This document shows positions 46,936 to 59,139 of a stretch of 64,000 nucleotides of DNA, in pieces (the stretch's first letter is position 1; each line of letters starts with the position of its first letter). The DNA comes from Melastoma dodecandrum (Eukaryota > Streptophyta > Magnoliopsida > Myrtales > Melastomataceae). Made by a program: the position numbers and the translations under genes. The notes beneath the pieces are model-generated. The model searched no databases, had not been told where the DNA came from, and saw nothing but the letters and a program-made list of their open reading frames with translations. The DNA lies in NCBI GenBank assembly GCA_029817715.1, contig JARUPY010000189.1:1240001-1304000 (forward strand). Reading direction: 5' to 3'.

Positions 46936-49506
46936 TTACCAGTATCCCCTACACGAGCACGTTCCGTTCTTGAAGTGATGGAAACGGCTGGAGTCCCTCA
47001 GTATGATCTCGTGTTCGAATATCGTGGACGCGTATGTCATGGCGCTGTGGCAATCCCCGCACACCCTCAGGTTCTTTGTTATCCTGATGAGCTCCCCCGG
47101 GGACGATATCAAGATGCCGTAAGCTAAGGCGAGCTTCTCGCTATGTTCCGAGAGTAGATCGCCCTTCTCCTCGTCGTCCACGTCGTGGAGGGCGAAGCTC
47201 ATCTGGGGGATGTACCCCAAGGGTTTGATCCTGCGGATAAGAGCCGCGAGGGCCTCGTAGATCTTATCCGATAGGGGGTGCGTCCTGTCCCCGGCGTAAA
47301 ACGTCGTGGCGCCTTTCCTTCCCTGGAGACAACTCCAACCGGGACGCTTCCTGACGCCAGTGTGTTTCATCAGGGACCTCACGCGAGCCACGTCTTTCCA
47401 TTGCCCAGCGCTTGCGTATATGTTGGAAAGCAAAGTGTAGGACCCGTCGTTATCGGACTGTACCTCTGCGAGCTTATTGGCCGCATACTCTGCAAAGTCG
47501 ACATTCCCATGGAGTCTGCAGGCACTAAGCAGGGCAACCCAAACGACTGGCGTCGGCTCCATCTTCATTGCTTTGATAATCTTAACGGCCTCGCCCAACC
47601 GACCAGCTCGACCCAAGAGGTCAACCATGCAAGCATAGTGTTCTGCTCGGGGAACTACACCAAAATCCTTCTCCATGTTGTTGAAATATTCGACTCCCTC
47701 ATCCACCATCCCGGCATGGCTGCAAGCATAAAGCAGTACCACGAAAGTGACATCATCAGGTACCAAACCGGCGTTCCTCATATCCTGGAAAACCCAGAGA
47801 GCTTCCTCGCCACGGCCATGCATTCCGTAACCTGTCATGAGGGACGTCCACGACACAGAGTTCCTTGTCCTCAAGCTATCGAAGACGGCTCTTGCCGTTT
47901 CTATATCTCCCGACTTGGAGTACATGTCAATAAGACAATTCTCCACATGCAAAACCGTAGATTGATATTGGTTCCTCAAAATGTAAGCATGTATTTGTCT
48001 TCCAACTCTCAGGGCAGCTAGCCGGCCACAGGCCATCAGACCGCACGAGATGGTGAAGGAGTTGGGCTTCATGAAGTTATCCTGATGGACCATATCGGAA
48101 AATAACTTCAACGCGTCATTAGCCTCGCCATGCTGAGCATACCCTCCAATCATCACAGTCCAAGTCACTACATTCCTATCCTTTGGTGGAATCGCCTCGA
48201 ACATCATCCGGGCAAACACAATACTCTTGCACTTGGCATACATATCAATCAATGCATTCAAGACACTCGAAGCATCTCCTGTTCTATCATCCTGCCCATT
48301 CAAAACACACTTGATGGAATAGCAATGGGTCTCCTTCCCCTGAGTCAATGCCCCAATCGATGCGCAACCCGAAAGAAGTGAAATCAGTGTAATCGCATTA
48401 GGCTTCGACCCGTGAAGCAGCATATCTCTGAACACATCCAGCGCCTCGTGCCCGCAACCTCGCTGAGCATACCCGGCGATAACAGCGCTCCACGTGACGA
48501 CATTCAACTTAATTTGACCCTCTCGCATCTTATCGAATATTTCTAAAGCCTCGTCTAATCGACCCACTTGAGAAAACCCAGTGACCATTGTGTTCCAAGA
48601 GACAACATCCTTTACCGCCATCCTGTGAAAAACTATGCTTGCATCGTCCAGCCTACCACACTTTGCATACATATCCACCAGTGCGTTGCTAACAAATAGA
48701 TCCTCAGACAAACCCTGCCTCACAGCAAAACAATGCACCTCCTTCCCTTTCTCAAAATCCTCGAGAGCGGCACATGCCGACAAAACGTTCACCAAGCTCA
48801 CTTCATCACCCTTCACGACATTATCCAAACTCATCCTCCCGAAGGACCTAATGGCCTCCTCGCAATCTCCGCACTGGACTGACGCAGCCACGATCGAGTT
48901 CCACGACACCAAATCCCAGACACCACTCTGGAGCATTCCACCGAACACCTTGCGAGCGTCTTCCAACTCCCCACACTTACCGTACATCGCCACCGCAGCA
49001 TTACAAACAAACACGTTCCCCTCAAAACCAGAAGTGACCACGACCTTATGAGCCGACCTACCGTAACGAACGTCAGGGACGTCGGCGCCGGACTTGAGGA
49101 GGAAAGTGAAGGTGTACTCATCGGGTGACCATCCCCGGCGGAGGAGGCTACGGAAGTGGGCGGTGGCGTCCCGAGGGAAGCCGAGGGAGAGGGACCGTTG
49201 GATGAGGAGGTTCCAGCAGAAGACAGGGAGCGAGGAAGGTCGGAAGAGGTGGAGGAGGGAGAGGGCGGTAGAGAGGGAGTTACGAGAGATGTAGGAGGAG
49301 ATGAGGAAGGACGGGAAAGGTGGGGTGAAGAAGAGGGATTGAACAAGGAGTTGGCCGTGTAGGAGGCGGATGCAGCGGAGGCCGGTGGCATGGCGGAAGA
49401 GGGATAGGGTGATCCGCGGTGGCGAGGTTGAGAAGGGGACTAATGCCTGTAACGATCGGAGGTTTTGACGGTAGCTTTTTTGTAGGGTGCTGTAACGGAG
49501 GAGCAT
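46936..49506 (-). CDS. PLS-class pentatricopeptide repeat protein with E and DYW domains
   Basis: Single-exon frame of 856 residues. PLS-DYW proteins enter mitochondria or plastids and specify C-to-U editing of organellar RNAs; the DYW domain is the cytidine deaminase. The N-terminal ~40 residues are Arg/Ser-rich as in targeting peptides. Repeated 31-36-residue PPR units run from about residue 95 to 660 (for example FVCNAAVAMYGKCGELEDAR, LFVSNALVDMYAKCGRLDDA, VVTWSAVIAGYAQRGCGHEA). The E region and PG box (RPGWSC) follow, then the DYW domain with HxE (HSEKLA) and CxxC (CGDCHSA) zinc motifs. It ends CSCRGYW, with Gly-Tyr-Trp in place of Asp-Tyr-Trp. It resembles Arabidopsis At5g16860 as I recall it; the editing site is not predictable by eye. 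Confidence 0.93.
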   Translation of the reverse strand: MLLRYSTLQKSYRQNLRSLQALVPFSTSPPRITLSLFRHATGLRCIRLLHGQLLVQSLFFTPPFPSFLISSYISRNSLSTALSLLHLFRPSSLPVFCWNLLIQRSLSLGFPRDATAHFRSLLRRGWSPDEYTFTFLLKSGADVPDVRYGRSAHKVVVTSGFEGNVFVCNAAVAMYGKCGELEDARKVFGGMLQSGVWDLVSWNSIVAASVQCGDCEEAIRSFGRMSLDNVVKGDEVSLVNVLSACAALEDFEKGKEVHCFAVRQGLSEDLFVSNALVDMYAKCGRLDDASIVFHRMAVKDVVSWNTMVTGFSQVGRLDEALEIFDKMREGQIKLNVVTWSAVIAGYAQRGCGHEALDVFRDMLLHGSKPNAITLISLLSGCASIGALTQGKETHCYSIKCVLNGQDDRTGDASSVLNALIDMYAKCKSIVFARMMFEAIPPKDRNVVTWTVMIGGYAQHGEANDALKLFSDMVHQDNFMKPNSFTISCGLMACGRLAALRVGRQIHAYILRNQYQSTVLHVENCLIDMYSKSGDIETARAVFDSLRTRNSVSWTSLMTGYGMHGRGEEALWVFQDMRNAGLVPDDVTFVVLLYACSHAGMVDEGVEYFNNMEKDFGVVPRAEHYACMVDLLGRAGRLGEAVKIIKAMKMEPTPVVWVALLSACRLHGNVDFAEYAANKLAEVQSDNDGSYTLLSNIYASAGQWKDVARVRSLMKHTGVRKRPGWSCLQGRKGATTFYAGDRTHPLSDKIYEALAALIRRIKPLGYIPQMSFALHDVDDEEKGDLLSEHSEKLALAYGILISSPGELIRITKNLRVCGDCHSAMTYASTIFEHEIILRDSSRFHHFKNGTCSCRGYW

Positions 49507-51118
49507 GCTACCGGTGACTGCGACGCGAGCAGAGGCGGAGGGGCGGGCGCGGCTTCATGGCATGATGCTCCTGGAGAAAAAAAGAATCCAGTCTCTTTAC
49601 GTAACCAATGTCCTTTGGCATTTTCAAGTAGCTGAGCAATCTCGTGAATTAAAAAAAAAAAACAAATTCTCAAAAAATGTACCACAAATATGATAAAAAA
49701 AATTAATCAAATTATTAAATTTATAGTAAATTTGTTCAGCGATATATTAAACATATATCTTAAAATTTTTTTTTTTTTCGATTTATCCAAACATTTATCC
49801 CTAACCCCTAACGTCGTATTAACGACGTCCAACTTAGAGTTAATGTATACGCGGTTTAGTGTAAACTAAAATTAGGCCAAATAATTAAATATTTCATGTC
49901 AATTTATTTATTTATCCTAATATATAAAAAATATTTTTGTGAAAATTAACATCTTTTTCGACCCCAACCCACCCACTAACCCACCTTCTTCCGTCTTCCG
50001 TCGTCTTTCTTAGTAAATTTAATAGCGATATTCTTTTAACCTTTTTGTAACTTTCTATCTTCATCTGTAAATTTAATATTATTATTTTTTTACCTTCTTA
50101 GGGCGAAAACAATTGTTTTCTAGAAGATAGCGAAGGTAAAGCATCTCAATAATATTTTTCTTGATTTAGTGTCTAGTATATGGTCTGTGATTTAGTAATG
50201 GTGATTCCATTATTTATTTTCTAATTGAAATTGCATTGTTTACCAAAAATAGATTTTCAATTCAATTACAGATTGAATTTGAGTTTTTATTTTATTTTAT
50301 TGTGCATTCGGGCAATGGACAAAAGTACTTTCTAGGGAAAAGCAATTTTACAAGATAATTGGGATGATGAATGGATTAGAAGCTAGCTGAGAATAGAGTT
50401 GAAGTTCAACACCATAGTCAGATCCTAATTTATTTGACTTTGGATTTTGAAAATTCGAATGCAAAATCCGGGTTATCAATTCGGTGAGTGTTCTTGAGTA
50501 ACAAAGTATTTTTTTTTTCTAAAAATTTATACCCAATTTAATTATTGATGGTAGAAAACGGAATACTAATATCCGCTTCTAATTCTTGTGTGTAGGTGGC
50601 ACATGGAGGTGGAAAAGAGAAATATGTTATTTTCGTTTGATTTTAGTTTATGATGTATATTTTTTTCTCGGAATTATTATTTTTTGGAATGTTATTTTCT
50701 TTTTAAAAGATGTTTATTACTTATGAAATAGTTTTCAGAATTAATTTTCTTCTAAAAAGTATTGATAATAAACATATTCAGTATCATTATAATCACAAAC
50801 CAATTATTAAAATCAATACGATATTTTCAAAATAAAGATAAATCTAAGAATAGTATAAAAATCTTAAAAAAATTCAAATAATTTTAAATTTTATATATGT
50901 AGTGACAAATTTATTATCTATTGCAATAAACATATTTATCACCATCGAGAAATTTGTCGAGACAATCGTCACAATATAAATAACAGGAAGATGAATTTTT
51001 TACGGACCCAATGATAAAATAACACAAATATAATATTTATTGTGATAAAATTATTCATGTCTATACAAGAAAAATTGTGTAGACAATCGTCACAATATAA
51101 ATCATTCATAAATATTCA
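49507..51118. other. AT-rich region, no gene; right part adjoins copia 3' end
   Basis: No coding frame supported. From about 50750 to 51118 the sequence probably belongs to the 3' LTR side of the copia remnant; it contains the direct repeat GACAATCGTCACAATATAAA at about 50958 and 51082. Confidence 0.55.
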
Positions 51119-54100
51119 TAATACTCCCCTTTGAATGACCATTATGATATTGCCTCGTTAAAAACATTTTCCGAAAAACCCTGTGTCAGAAAACCGTGGT
51201 CAAGGAAAAAAAAAATACAATATTTTTACTCCCCTTTTCACAGCCTCATCGTAGATATCCAAGTCTGTGCATACCAATTTTATATCTAAGCTTCTCAAAG
51301 GTCATGACAGGCAAAGCTTTTGTAAATAAATCTGTCAGATTATCTGAAGAACGAATTTGTTGAATGTCAATATCACCGCTCTTCTGGATAACGTGTCAAA
51401 AAGAATTTTGGTGATATGTGTTTTGTTCTATCGCCTTTGATATATCCTCCTTTCAGTTAAGCAATGAAAGCAACATTATCCTCATATAATGTCGTCGGAA
51501 CATTTTTATTTACATGTAAACCACATGATTCTCTAACATGATGTATAACAGAACTCAATCATACACATTCTCTGCTTGCTTCAAGAATTGCTATAATCTC
51601 ATAATGATTAATAGATGTGGCAGTAATAGTTTGCTTCACAGATATCCAAGATACAGCTGTCACATGTGAATACATAACCTGATTGAGATTTATTAGGATT
51701 GGATAAATATCACGCATCTGCATATCTTATCAATTTTTTTTCAAGCGTATAAGGATAATATAAACACATATCCATTGTCCTTAAAGATATCTAAATATGT
51801 GTTTTATCACATTCCAATGCCTCCTTGTAAGAGATGAGTTATATCTTGCTAATAAATTTACAGCAAATGTATATCAGGTTTGGTATGCTAGGAAGATACA
51901 TTAGTGGTCTAATAGCACTAAGATATGGTACTTCAAGACCAATTAATTCTTCATCATTTATTCGAGTTCGAAATGAGTCTTTAGTTACATCAAGCTATCT
52001 CACGACCATTGGACTACTCAATGAATGCGCTTTATCCATATAAAATCTTTTTAACACCTTTGATGTATAAGGAGATTGACGGATTAAAATTTTATTCTCT
52101 GAATGCTCAATCTGCAAGCCAAGACATAACTTTGTTTTCCCGAGATCTTTCGTCTCAAATTCTTTCTTGAGATAATCAACTATTTCAGACCGTTCATCAG
52201 TGGTTCCAATAATATTCAGATCGTCAATCTAAATCGTAATTATTACAAATTGTGATCTAGATCTCTTAATAAAATACATGTAGAGATCTACATACGTCCA
52301 GATTGTTTCAATTCATATAAAGATCTACATAATTTTACCAAGTAAAGGTCTCGACAACCTGATTTAATGATTCTGGCATTTTGAATACTTCAAGGAGTTT
52401 CATGTATATATCGTTCTCAAGAGAGCCATATAAGTATGATGTAACGACATCCATCAATCGCATCTCCAATTTTTCATGAATTGATAAACTTATCAATTAC
52501 CAAAATGTTATTGCATCCACAACAGGAGAATATGTCTCCTCATAATCAATACGAGGTCTTTGTGAGAATTCTTGGCCAACAAGTTGTGTCTTATATCCAA
52601 CAATCTCATTTTTCTTATTCCTTTTTCGCACGAGTACCCATTTATAACCGATCGATTTTACACCTTTAAGGTGTACGGACGACAAGTCCAAAAATTTTAT
52701 GTTTTTTTTAGTGATCTTAATTCTGCTTCAATCGCATCTTTCCAATTTGGCTAATCATTTTTTCGTACGCATTCTTCTACAGACTTTGGTTCAAGATCCT
52801 CGTTATCATTTATAATATCGCATGCGATAGCATATGCAAACTTTTCATCGACGTCGATTTCATCTCGATTCTATCTTTTTCCAGTTAAAACATAGTTTAT
52901 AGAGATTTCTTCATTTTCAGGTATCTGTAACTCTTCTAGAATCATATTCTCAATGATTGGATACTCTTTTGGAGTAATTATTTCCGCAGTTTGAGTCTTT
53001 ACTTCTTTCATTTTCCAAGGATTTTTATCTTTGGAACCGACTTGTCTACCACGTTTCACTTGCATTTTAGGCTCATTAGCAATATTAGGTTGTCCTTCAA
53101 GGATATCAATTTTTATTGGAGCATTTGTAGCCGGAATACAAGACTTTGTCACTTTCTTCGAGTCGGTAAAAATATATGGCAATTAATTTACTAAATTTTG
53201 AAAGTGAATAATTTTCTGAACTTCGTGTTCAAATTGCTTTGTGCGAGGATCATAGTGGGCCAATGATAACTCACGCCATATTATTTTCTTTTCCAACTGA
53301 TTGGGTTCCCTTTTAATGTCGGAAATGTCATTTCATCAAATTCAAAATCGGCAAAACATGTCGTAAATATATCTCCCGTCAACGGTTCTAAATACTTAAT
53401 TATAGACGGTGAATATCCAACATATATTCCCAATCTCCTTTAGAGTCCCATTTTTGTGCGTTGTGGTGGAGCAATTGGCACGTATACCGCACACCCGAAA
53501 TTTCTTAGATGAGATATATTTGTTTCCTGACTATAAACCATTTCCAAAGGGGAGATCTCATTATAATTTGTAGGCTTGATGCGAATTAACGCCACCGCAT
53601 GCAAAAATAGCATGTCCTCAAGCTTGTATCGGGAGTTTTGTTCTCATAAGTAAAGGTCTTGCAATTAATTGAAGACGTTTTATCAATGACTCTGCAAGGC
53701 CATTTTGTGTGTGGACATGTTCTACAGGATATTCAACACTTATCACAATTGACATATAATAATAATTAAAAGCTTGGGAAGTAAATTCTCCGGCATTATC
53801 AAGACGAATACATTTTATTGGATAATCAGAAAAATAAGCTCGTAATTTGATAATTTGAGCAAACAATCTTGATTACGAATTGATATAAAACATACATGTG
53901 ACCATCTAGTTGATACTTAATTAATACCATAAAATATCTGAATGGTCCACATGATGGATGAATAGGCCCACATACAGCCAAGTAAATGGTTAATTTTCCT
54001 TCAATCGAGTGGTTAAGGTGATAATCTTTTGCTAAAAAGGTCCTGGGTACATGACTAATTACTCCACGATGATAACATACGACCATGTCATTTTTCTCCT

Positions 54101-54185
54101 TTTCTCAATTTGGATGACGATGTTGAGAAATTAGTATTAACCACGGCTATAGTGGTTTCATTTCTGGGAATTGATGATGATATGG

Positions 54186-54368
54186 AAATCTGAGTATCCG
54201 CTTTAGAGAATCGAGAATCCGTTTATTGGAATCAAGAATCCGCTTCTGGGAAAAGATGATTTGGTTATGGGAATCGATTATCATTGTTCTACTTCTAGGA
54301 GTAGGGGATCCGCTTCAAGGGACCATAGATCCGCTTCGGGAGATCATGTATCCGCTTCGGATAAAATC
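54186..54368. repeat. Degenerate short tandem repeats with ATCCGCTTC core
   Basis: At least six imperfect copies of (A)TCCGCTTC(N)GGGA spaced 20-40 bp, within the 5' untranslated or gag part of the copia remnant. Confidence 0.7.
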
Positions 54369-54521
54369 CATTTACCGATATTTCGATAAATATAATAAAA
54401 ATATTGAAATAGCGCGTGCAGGATTACCATTTACAACCTCCAGAGAATCGTCGATTTAGCCCCCATCTCAGGGAAGAATCAAACAAAAGTTTCTTTCCAA
54501 CAGAACTTCGTGCTGATACAC

Positions 54522-54770
54522 TGAACGGGAAAGAAGAGAAAGGAAAACAAGAAAACACAATGAAGAGAGATGGGGAGAGAATTTCTTATTGATTCTAAAA
54601 ACTTCGTTCCAACTAAATTAAAAAATTATCTATTTATAGTATAAATAAATGAAACGTCTCGGTAGACGTAAATTCTCGATGGATAAAATATCTTAATAAA
54701 TGAAAGTTTCGAGAGTCGAAGAGTCTCGACACTTAATTCCCGGAGTCATAACATCGTTAACAAATATTCA
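54522..54770 (-). repeat. Probable 5' LTR of the copia remnant
   Basis: On the minus strand it would start TGAATATTTG and end CCCGTTCA, followed by a weak primer-binding-like GTGTATCAGCACG. The 3' counterpart is too diverged to align by eye, so the boundaries are tentative. Confidence 0.4.
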
Positions 54771-55207
54771 TAATATATTTATCTTAAAATTGGAGATTTA
54801 GATTGATGTGTTAGGGTTGGGGGGTGTTTTTATTACTGTATTTTCGTATCCCCGTTGGAAAAGTATTAGTTCCATGGACGGTCAAGGTATCGACATTGCC
54901 ACGAGACCACAGCATAGTTAGCGTAGGCTGTCAACGTGCGATTTTCCCTGCACCCACCCTCCGTGAACTCATTCGTTTTTCCGAGAATACCCTTTGTCCG
55001 AATCTACCCAAAACCCTAATTAAGTCTTTCCTTTCGAAGCTCCTCTCTCTCTCTCTCTCTCTCTCCTCTCGTTATCTCGTCGTCGCGCCTTCAGGTTTCC
55101 TCTTCACTCGCCTGATTTGTTGCACCGAGAGTCGGATTCCCTGTTGACGCGGTTGTTCTCGAGTTTATCGGTGATTGTTGTTGTTTGGTGTTTGTGATTC
55201 AGGAAGT
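54771..55207. promoter_or_regulatory. Promoter and 5' leader of SR34-like gene
   Basis: Contains a (CT)n run at 55043-55064 close to the start codon, typical of plant transcript leaders. The sequence ATACCC/AAACCCTAA at about 55006-55018 resembles a telo-box found in genes for translation and RNA processing. Confidence 0.5.
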
Positions 55208-58200
55208 ATGAGTAGCAGATCTAGCAGGACGGTGTACGTCGGGAATCTCCCCGGTGACATCCGGGAAAGGGAAGTCGAAGATCTGTTCAAGAAGGTATGG
55301 CTGAAAAGCCAAGTCGGGTCGATCCAAAACTGTGTCCTTTTGGTTCCGCTCTTTATCAATTTCGTATCTTGTTTTTTTGAGGTTAATTTTTTGAATTTGT
55401 CATGTGTTGCAGTATGGGCCTGTGGTTCACATTGATCTGAAAATCCCTCCGAGGCCGCCTGGTTATGCGTTTGTCGAGGTGAGGTTAATGGGTTTGGTTT
55501 GTTTGCCTTTCGCCCGATTTAGTCTCTGACTTGGGAAGTTTTGTTTTCTCAGTTTGAGGATGCACGTGATGCCGAGGATGCTATCCACGGACGCGATGGC
55601 TATGACTTTGATGGGCATCGTTTGAGGGTTCTTTGTCACTTACTTCATATGCAATTAGCCAGTTATCAAGGAACCAAATTCTCCGAGCTTCAAGGTTGGT
55701 GTCCTGTTGTTGTGCTGCAGGTTGAACTTGCCCATGGTAGTCGTGGACATCCATCATCATCTGATCGCCACAGCAATTTCGGCGGTGGTAGGTCTTCACG
55801 CGGAGCTTCGAGACGTTCTGAGTTCCGTGGTTCGTGTCACCCATCCTAGGATATTTTGCCATTAAATTTTCTATATTGATTTTTGGTTTAATTCTGTCAA
55901 CCTTCCTTTTGTTTCTTTTGATACAGTTCTTATTACTGGATTGCCATCTTCTGCGTCATGGCAAGACCTGAAGGTGCACATTTAGTCTTTCATCATTTTT
56001 GTTGTTGTTGTATGTGTTTGGATCATGTGTTTAACTGCGTACTTGCTCTTACTCAGTCTTGTTTGATTATTTTCAGGATCACATGCGCCGTGGTGGAGAT
56101 GTTTGCTTTTCTCAGGTGTTCCGTGATGGTGGTGGTAAGTGACTGGTTATCCGTTCATTCCTGTGCTCGAGTAAATGGAAATTATAAAGTATATCTAAGG
56201 AGCCTGCAAAGTGGTTGTAAAAAACCATGTTCATGCTGTACGTGTGTGAAAGTGATGTTCTTTCAGTTATTATTTTTTCTTTAAATTGTAAAGTTGTTGC
56301 AGTATTTCTTGGTCTTTTGTGTTGACTGATTTTCTGCAAGAGATACAAAGGTCATTGGTTAAGTTTTATTTATTTGGCTGCTCTCATCTTGTTACATAGG
56401 GACGACTGGGATAGTGGACTACACCAACTATGAGGACATGAAATATGCTGTTAGTGATCTTCCTCTTTCTACATGGCTGACTTTCCTTGGCTTGCATGTG
56501 ACTTATTTTCCCTCATATTTTCAGATTAAAAAGCTTGATGACTCTGAATTTCGTAATGCCTTTTCTCGGGGATATATTCGGGTATGTAGACCTTGGACAT
56601 TTTAATTGCTTGGGTCGGTGTTTAGGATTGGGGCTATAGATTATATTCTGATGACCAAACCTTTTGCACAGGTGAAAGAATATGACTCGAAGAGGGATTC
56701 ATCCTTGAGTCCTAATCGTGGCCGAGGACGAAGCTATAGTCGTTCTCCTAGCCGCAGTAGGAGCCCTAGGTTGGATTTCATCTCCTAGATGACCATTTCT
56801 ATTACCGACCATTCATTCCATGCATCTTATGTAGCATTATTTCTACAGGTCTCCCAAACCGAAAGCTGGACGGCGCTCAAGGTCTCCATCTGGTTCCTCT
56901 CGATCTCGCTCTCCTGTCAAACCACGGGCGCGTTCATTATCAAGGTACACTTGCTTGACCTATGTCTTGCTTCCTGTGAGATGATTCAACACAAATTGAT
57001 GGCGATGACACGTAACCTCATTCACCACATTTATTGGGTGATTATTTTTTACAGCACAAGGAATAGTTTGATCTTGAGTTAGCTTTCTTGATGGCATGTT
57101 TGGGTCTTGGCTCATCTTTGTTTCTGATAGTCTTATTACTTTTTTTTCTTTGCTGAGGGACTTACACACTAACTTTCCTGTTGAGTCTTCAACATTTGTT
57201 TAAAGCTGTCATTTTTTAATGTATTTGTTGGGTTGTTTGTTGGTGTAATGGGTTTAAGGAGGAATTGTACCTATAAAATGGTATGTGTCTGTATAAAAGT
57301 TGCGTCTTCTTTCTTTATAGATGTGGAAATGGATATGGAAATGGAAATTTGCAGCAAACTGGGGATTGGATTTTAGGATCTTAATGGGATATGATACAAT
57401 TGCCTGCAACTTTGAGGTTGTGGAGGTATGGAGTTCTTAAAATGGGCAGCTTTGGAGAGCTTCCTGCGTCTCTCTTTTTTATGAGCATCACAATGATTGC
57501 ATGAATGCTAGATGGGGACAAATGGAGATCATGGATCCAATAGGAAAGCTGGGTTTCTGGGATCTCTTTGCATTGGGATTTGGAAGTCTCCATCACTAAG
57601 CAGTAGAAACAAATACATTGTCGTGGCAGCTCCACACATTGCAAAGCTTGTAGGATGGACTTTCCAGACTCCCTTTGGATTGTGGTGGGACTCTAGGGTG
57701 CACACTCTTCCAGCGCCTCTCTTTTCAGGACGATTTTGTTTATTATATTGTTTTGCTTATTTTGCATTCTGTATTCAGTAGATTCAAAACTTTGTTTAAT
57801 ATATCTTTTTTGGTTTCGGCTGCATGTTCTCCTGTATTTGGTAAAACTGACGTGGAAGAGGCATCAAGGCCCTTGGATGAAAGTGTGGGTTTTAAACTAG
57901 GTTGTTTGTGGAACTTTTGCAGATCACGTTCAAGATCCAAGTCACCATTGCCTTCTGTAAGTGATTACTTTAGTGTATGGTTGGTCTAGTTTTGTGATGT
58001 TTGTACAACGGGGGTATCTGGCTTTGAGTTCTGGAAGACCATAATGCATGCTGATTGCCTGCGCATTACTTAACAGCTTTAAAAAACATGATGGAATGCT
58101 GCTGAGTAGCATCTGAAGCTTGACTACCTTTATCCATCACTAAAAGAACTTCTTTTCTGCAAGGGAGAATATGAATTATGATAGAAACATAATGAGGCTT

Positions 58201-58549
58201 TCTCTTGGTTTCGTACCTTGTTATATTATTATGTTGATTTATTTGGGACGAAATGTGCTTCTGTATGTTCTTCTCCATATTTCTTTTTTTGGTGATCATG
58301 GGAAAATGTAGCGTGAGAAACAGACAAGCCCAAAGAAGCGCAGCCCCAGCAGGAGCCCTAGCCGTAGCAGGAGTAAGTGCTTTTATTGGTTTCTGTTATG
58401 CTTGTTTGTAGAGGAGCTGGCAAGTTCTACTAAATAATTGAATATTTGCCGGGATGACCCCATCCCTTGTCTTCATCAAGGAGAAATTTCGGTGCTTCTT
58501 TGTCTTCTTAGGTCACAAAGAACCTTCATTTCTGACAGGTGACAACTGA
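55208..58549 (+). CDS. SR-family splicing factor, SR34/SF2-like
   Basis: Thirteen exons: 55208-55294, 55413-55478, 55553-55627, 55721-55829, 55927-55973, 56077-56134, 56400-56449, 56525-56581, 56672-56769, 56849-56944, 57923-57956, 58312-58372, 58512-58549. They join in frame to 291 residues. SR34-type proteins bind pre-mRNA exons and recruit spliceosome parts in the nucleus. RRM1 begins at residue 8 (RNP2 VYVGNL; RNP1 in GYAFVEFE). The Gly/Ser-rich hinge (about 80-112) is followed by the pseudo-RRM2 with the invariant SWQDLKDH, and an RS domain (about 195 to the end) with [13 protein letters not shown] repeats. It matches Arabidopsis SR34 at the N-terminus ([17 protein letters not shown]). 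The 978-bp intron 10 within the RS region is much longer than the others, as in autoregulated SR genes. Confidence 0.93.
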
Positions 58550-59139
58550 TGGCTTTGCCTGAAGCATGGACTGCTTGCGGAATATCAAGGTATTGCATGG
58601 CGGCAGCAACTGGATGTCGCATTTCTTCTTATGGACAACAGCTTTTAAGAGAACTCCTAGGGATTATTGTGGTTTGTTGCCAGTAGCTTGATTTCTCTTT
58701 GTTGGATCCCTTAGTTTGGATGATTTATGCTACTCTCATCCGAATTTAAATTATCTGTTGTCTTCGAGATCTTCACTGACCGGCAATGATAGACATTTCT
58801 GGCATCAATGCGGCATTTGTCATCTTGCTTATGAACGTATGCCCGTAAGGGCTTCTGCTCAAATTACCTCCAAGATGAAGCTGACTCGCTGATGAGAAGT
58901 AATTCACATCTGTATTAGATCTGATAGAGGTGGCCGGAATATGGTTGATGAACTGGAGACGAGGAACTTGGCCGAACCACTACTTTGTGGAAGAATGGAG
59001 AATGCTTACTACTCATTCTTCTGTTTACCCACCTAAACTTATTTTACATCCGCTACACTCTTGAACTTACGCCTAAACGTTTATTGATTAAACCAGCTAC
59101 TATCGGATAAGGTTGCCATGTCAAGGCAATTCCGGTCAA
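58550..59139. other. Convergent 3' spacer of SR34-like and ABCC genes
   Basis: About 590 bp holding both 3' UTRs. No gene seen. Confidence 0.7.

Larger units (their letters stand above)
51119..54770 (-). mobile_element. Decayed Ty1/copia retrotransposon
   Basis: Minus-strand pieces appear in copia order. Integrase core at 53866-53618 (short motifs IRLDNAGEFTSQ and HVHTQNGLAE); linker at 53182-52871; RT start at 52691-52497 (YKWVLVRKRN, IDYEETYSPVV); then RT palm and RNase H in many broken frames down to about 51240, ending in the usual copia C-terminal region (DLFTKALPVMTFEKLR). A purine-rich AAAGGGGAGTA tract lies at 51121-51133. Almost every frame is interrupted by stops, and most of gag is missing. 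Both ends share TATTATGAATATTT on the minus strand (54775 and 51123), suggesting LTR starts. Confidence 0.85.
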
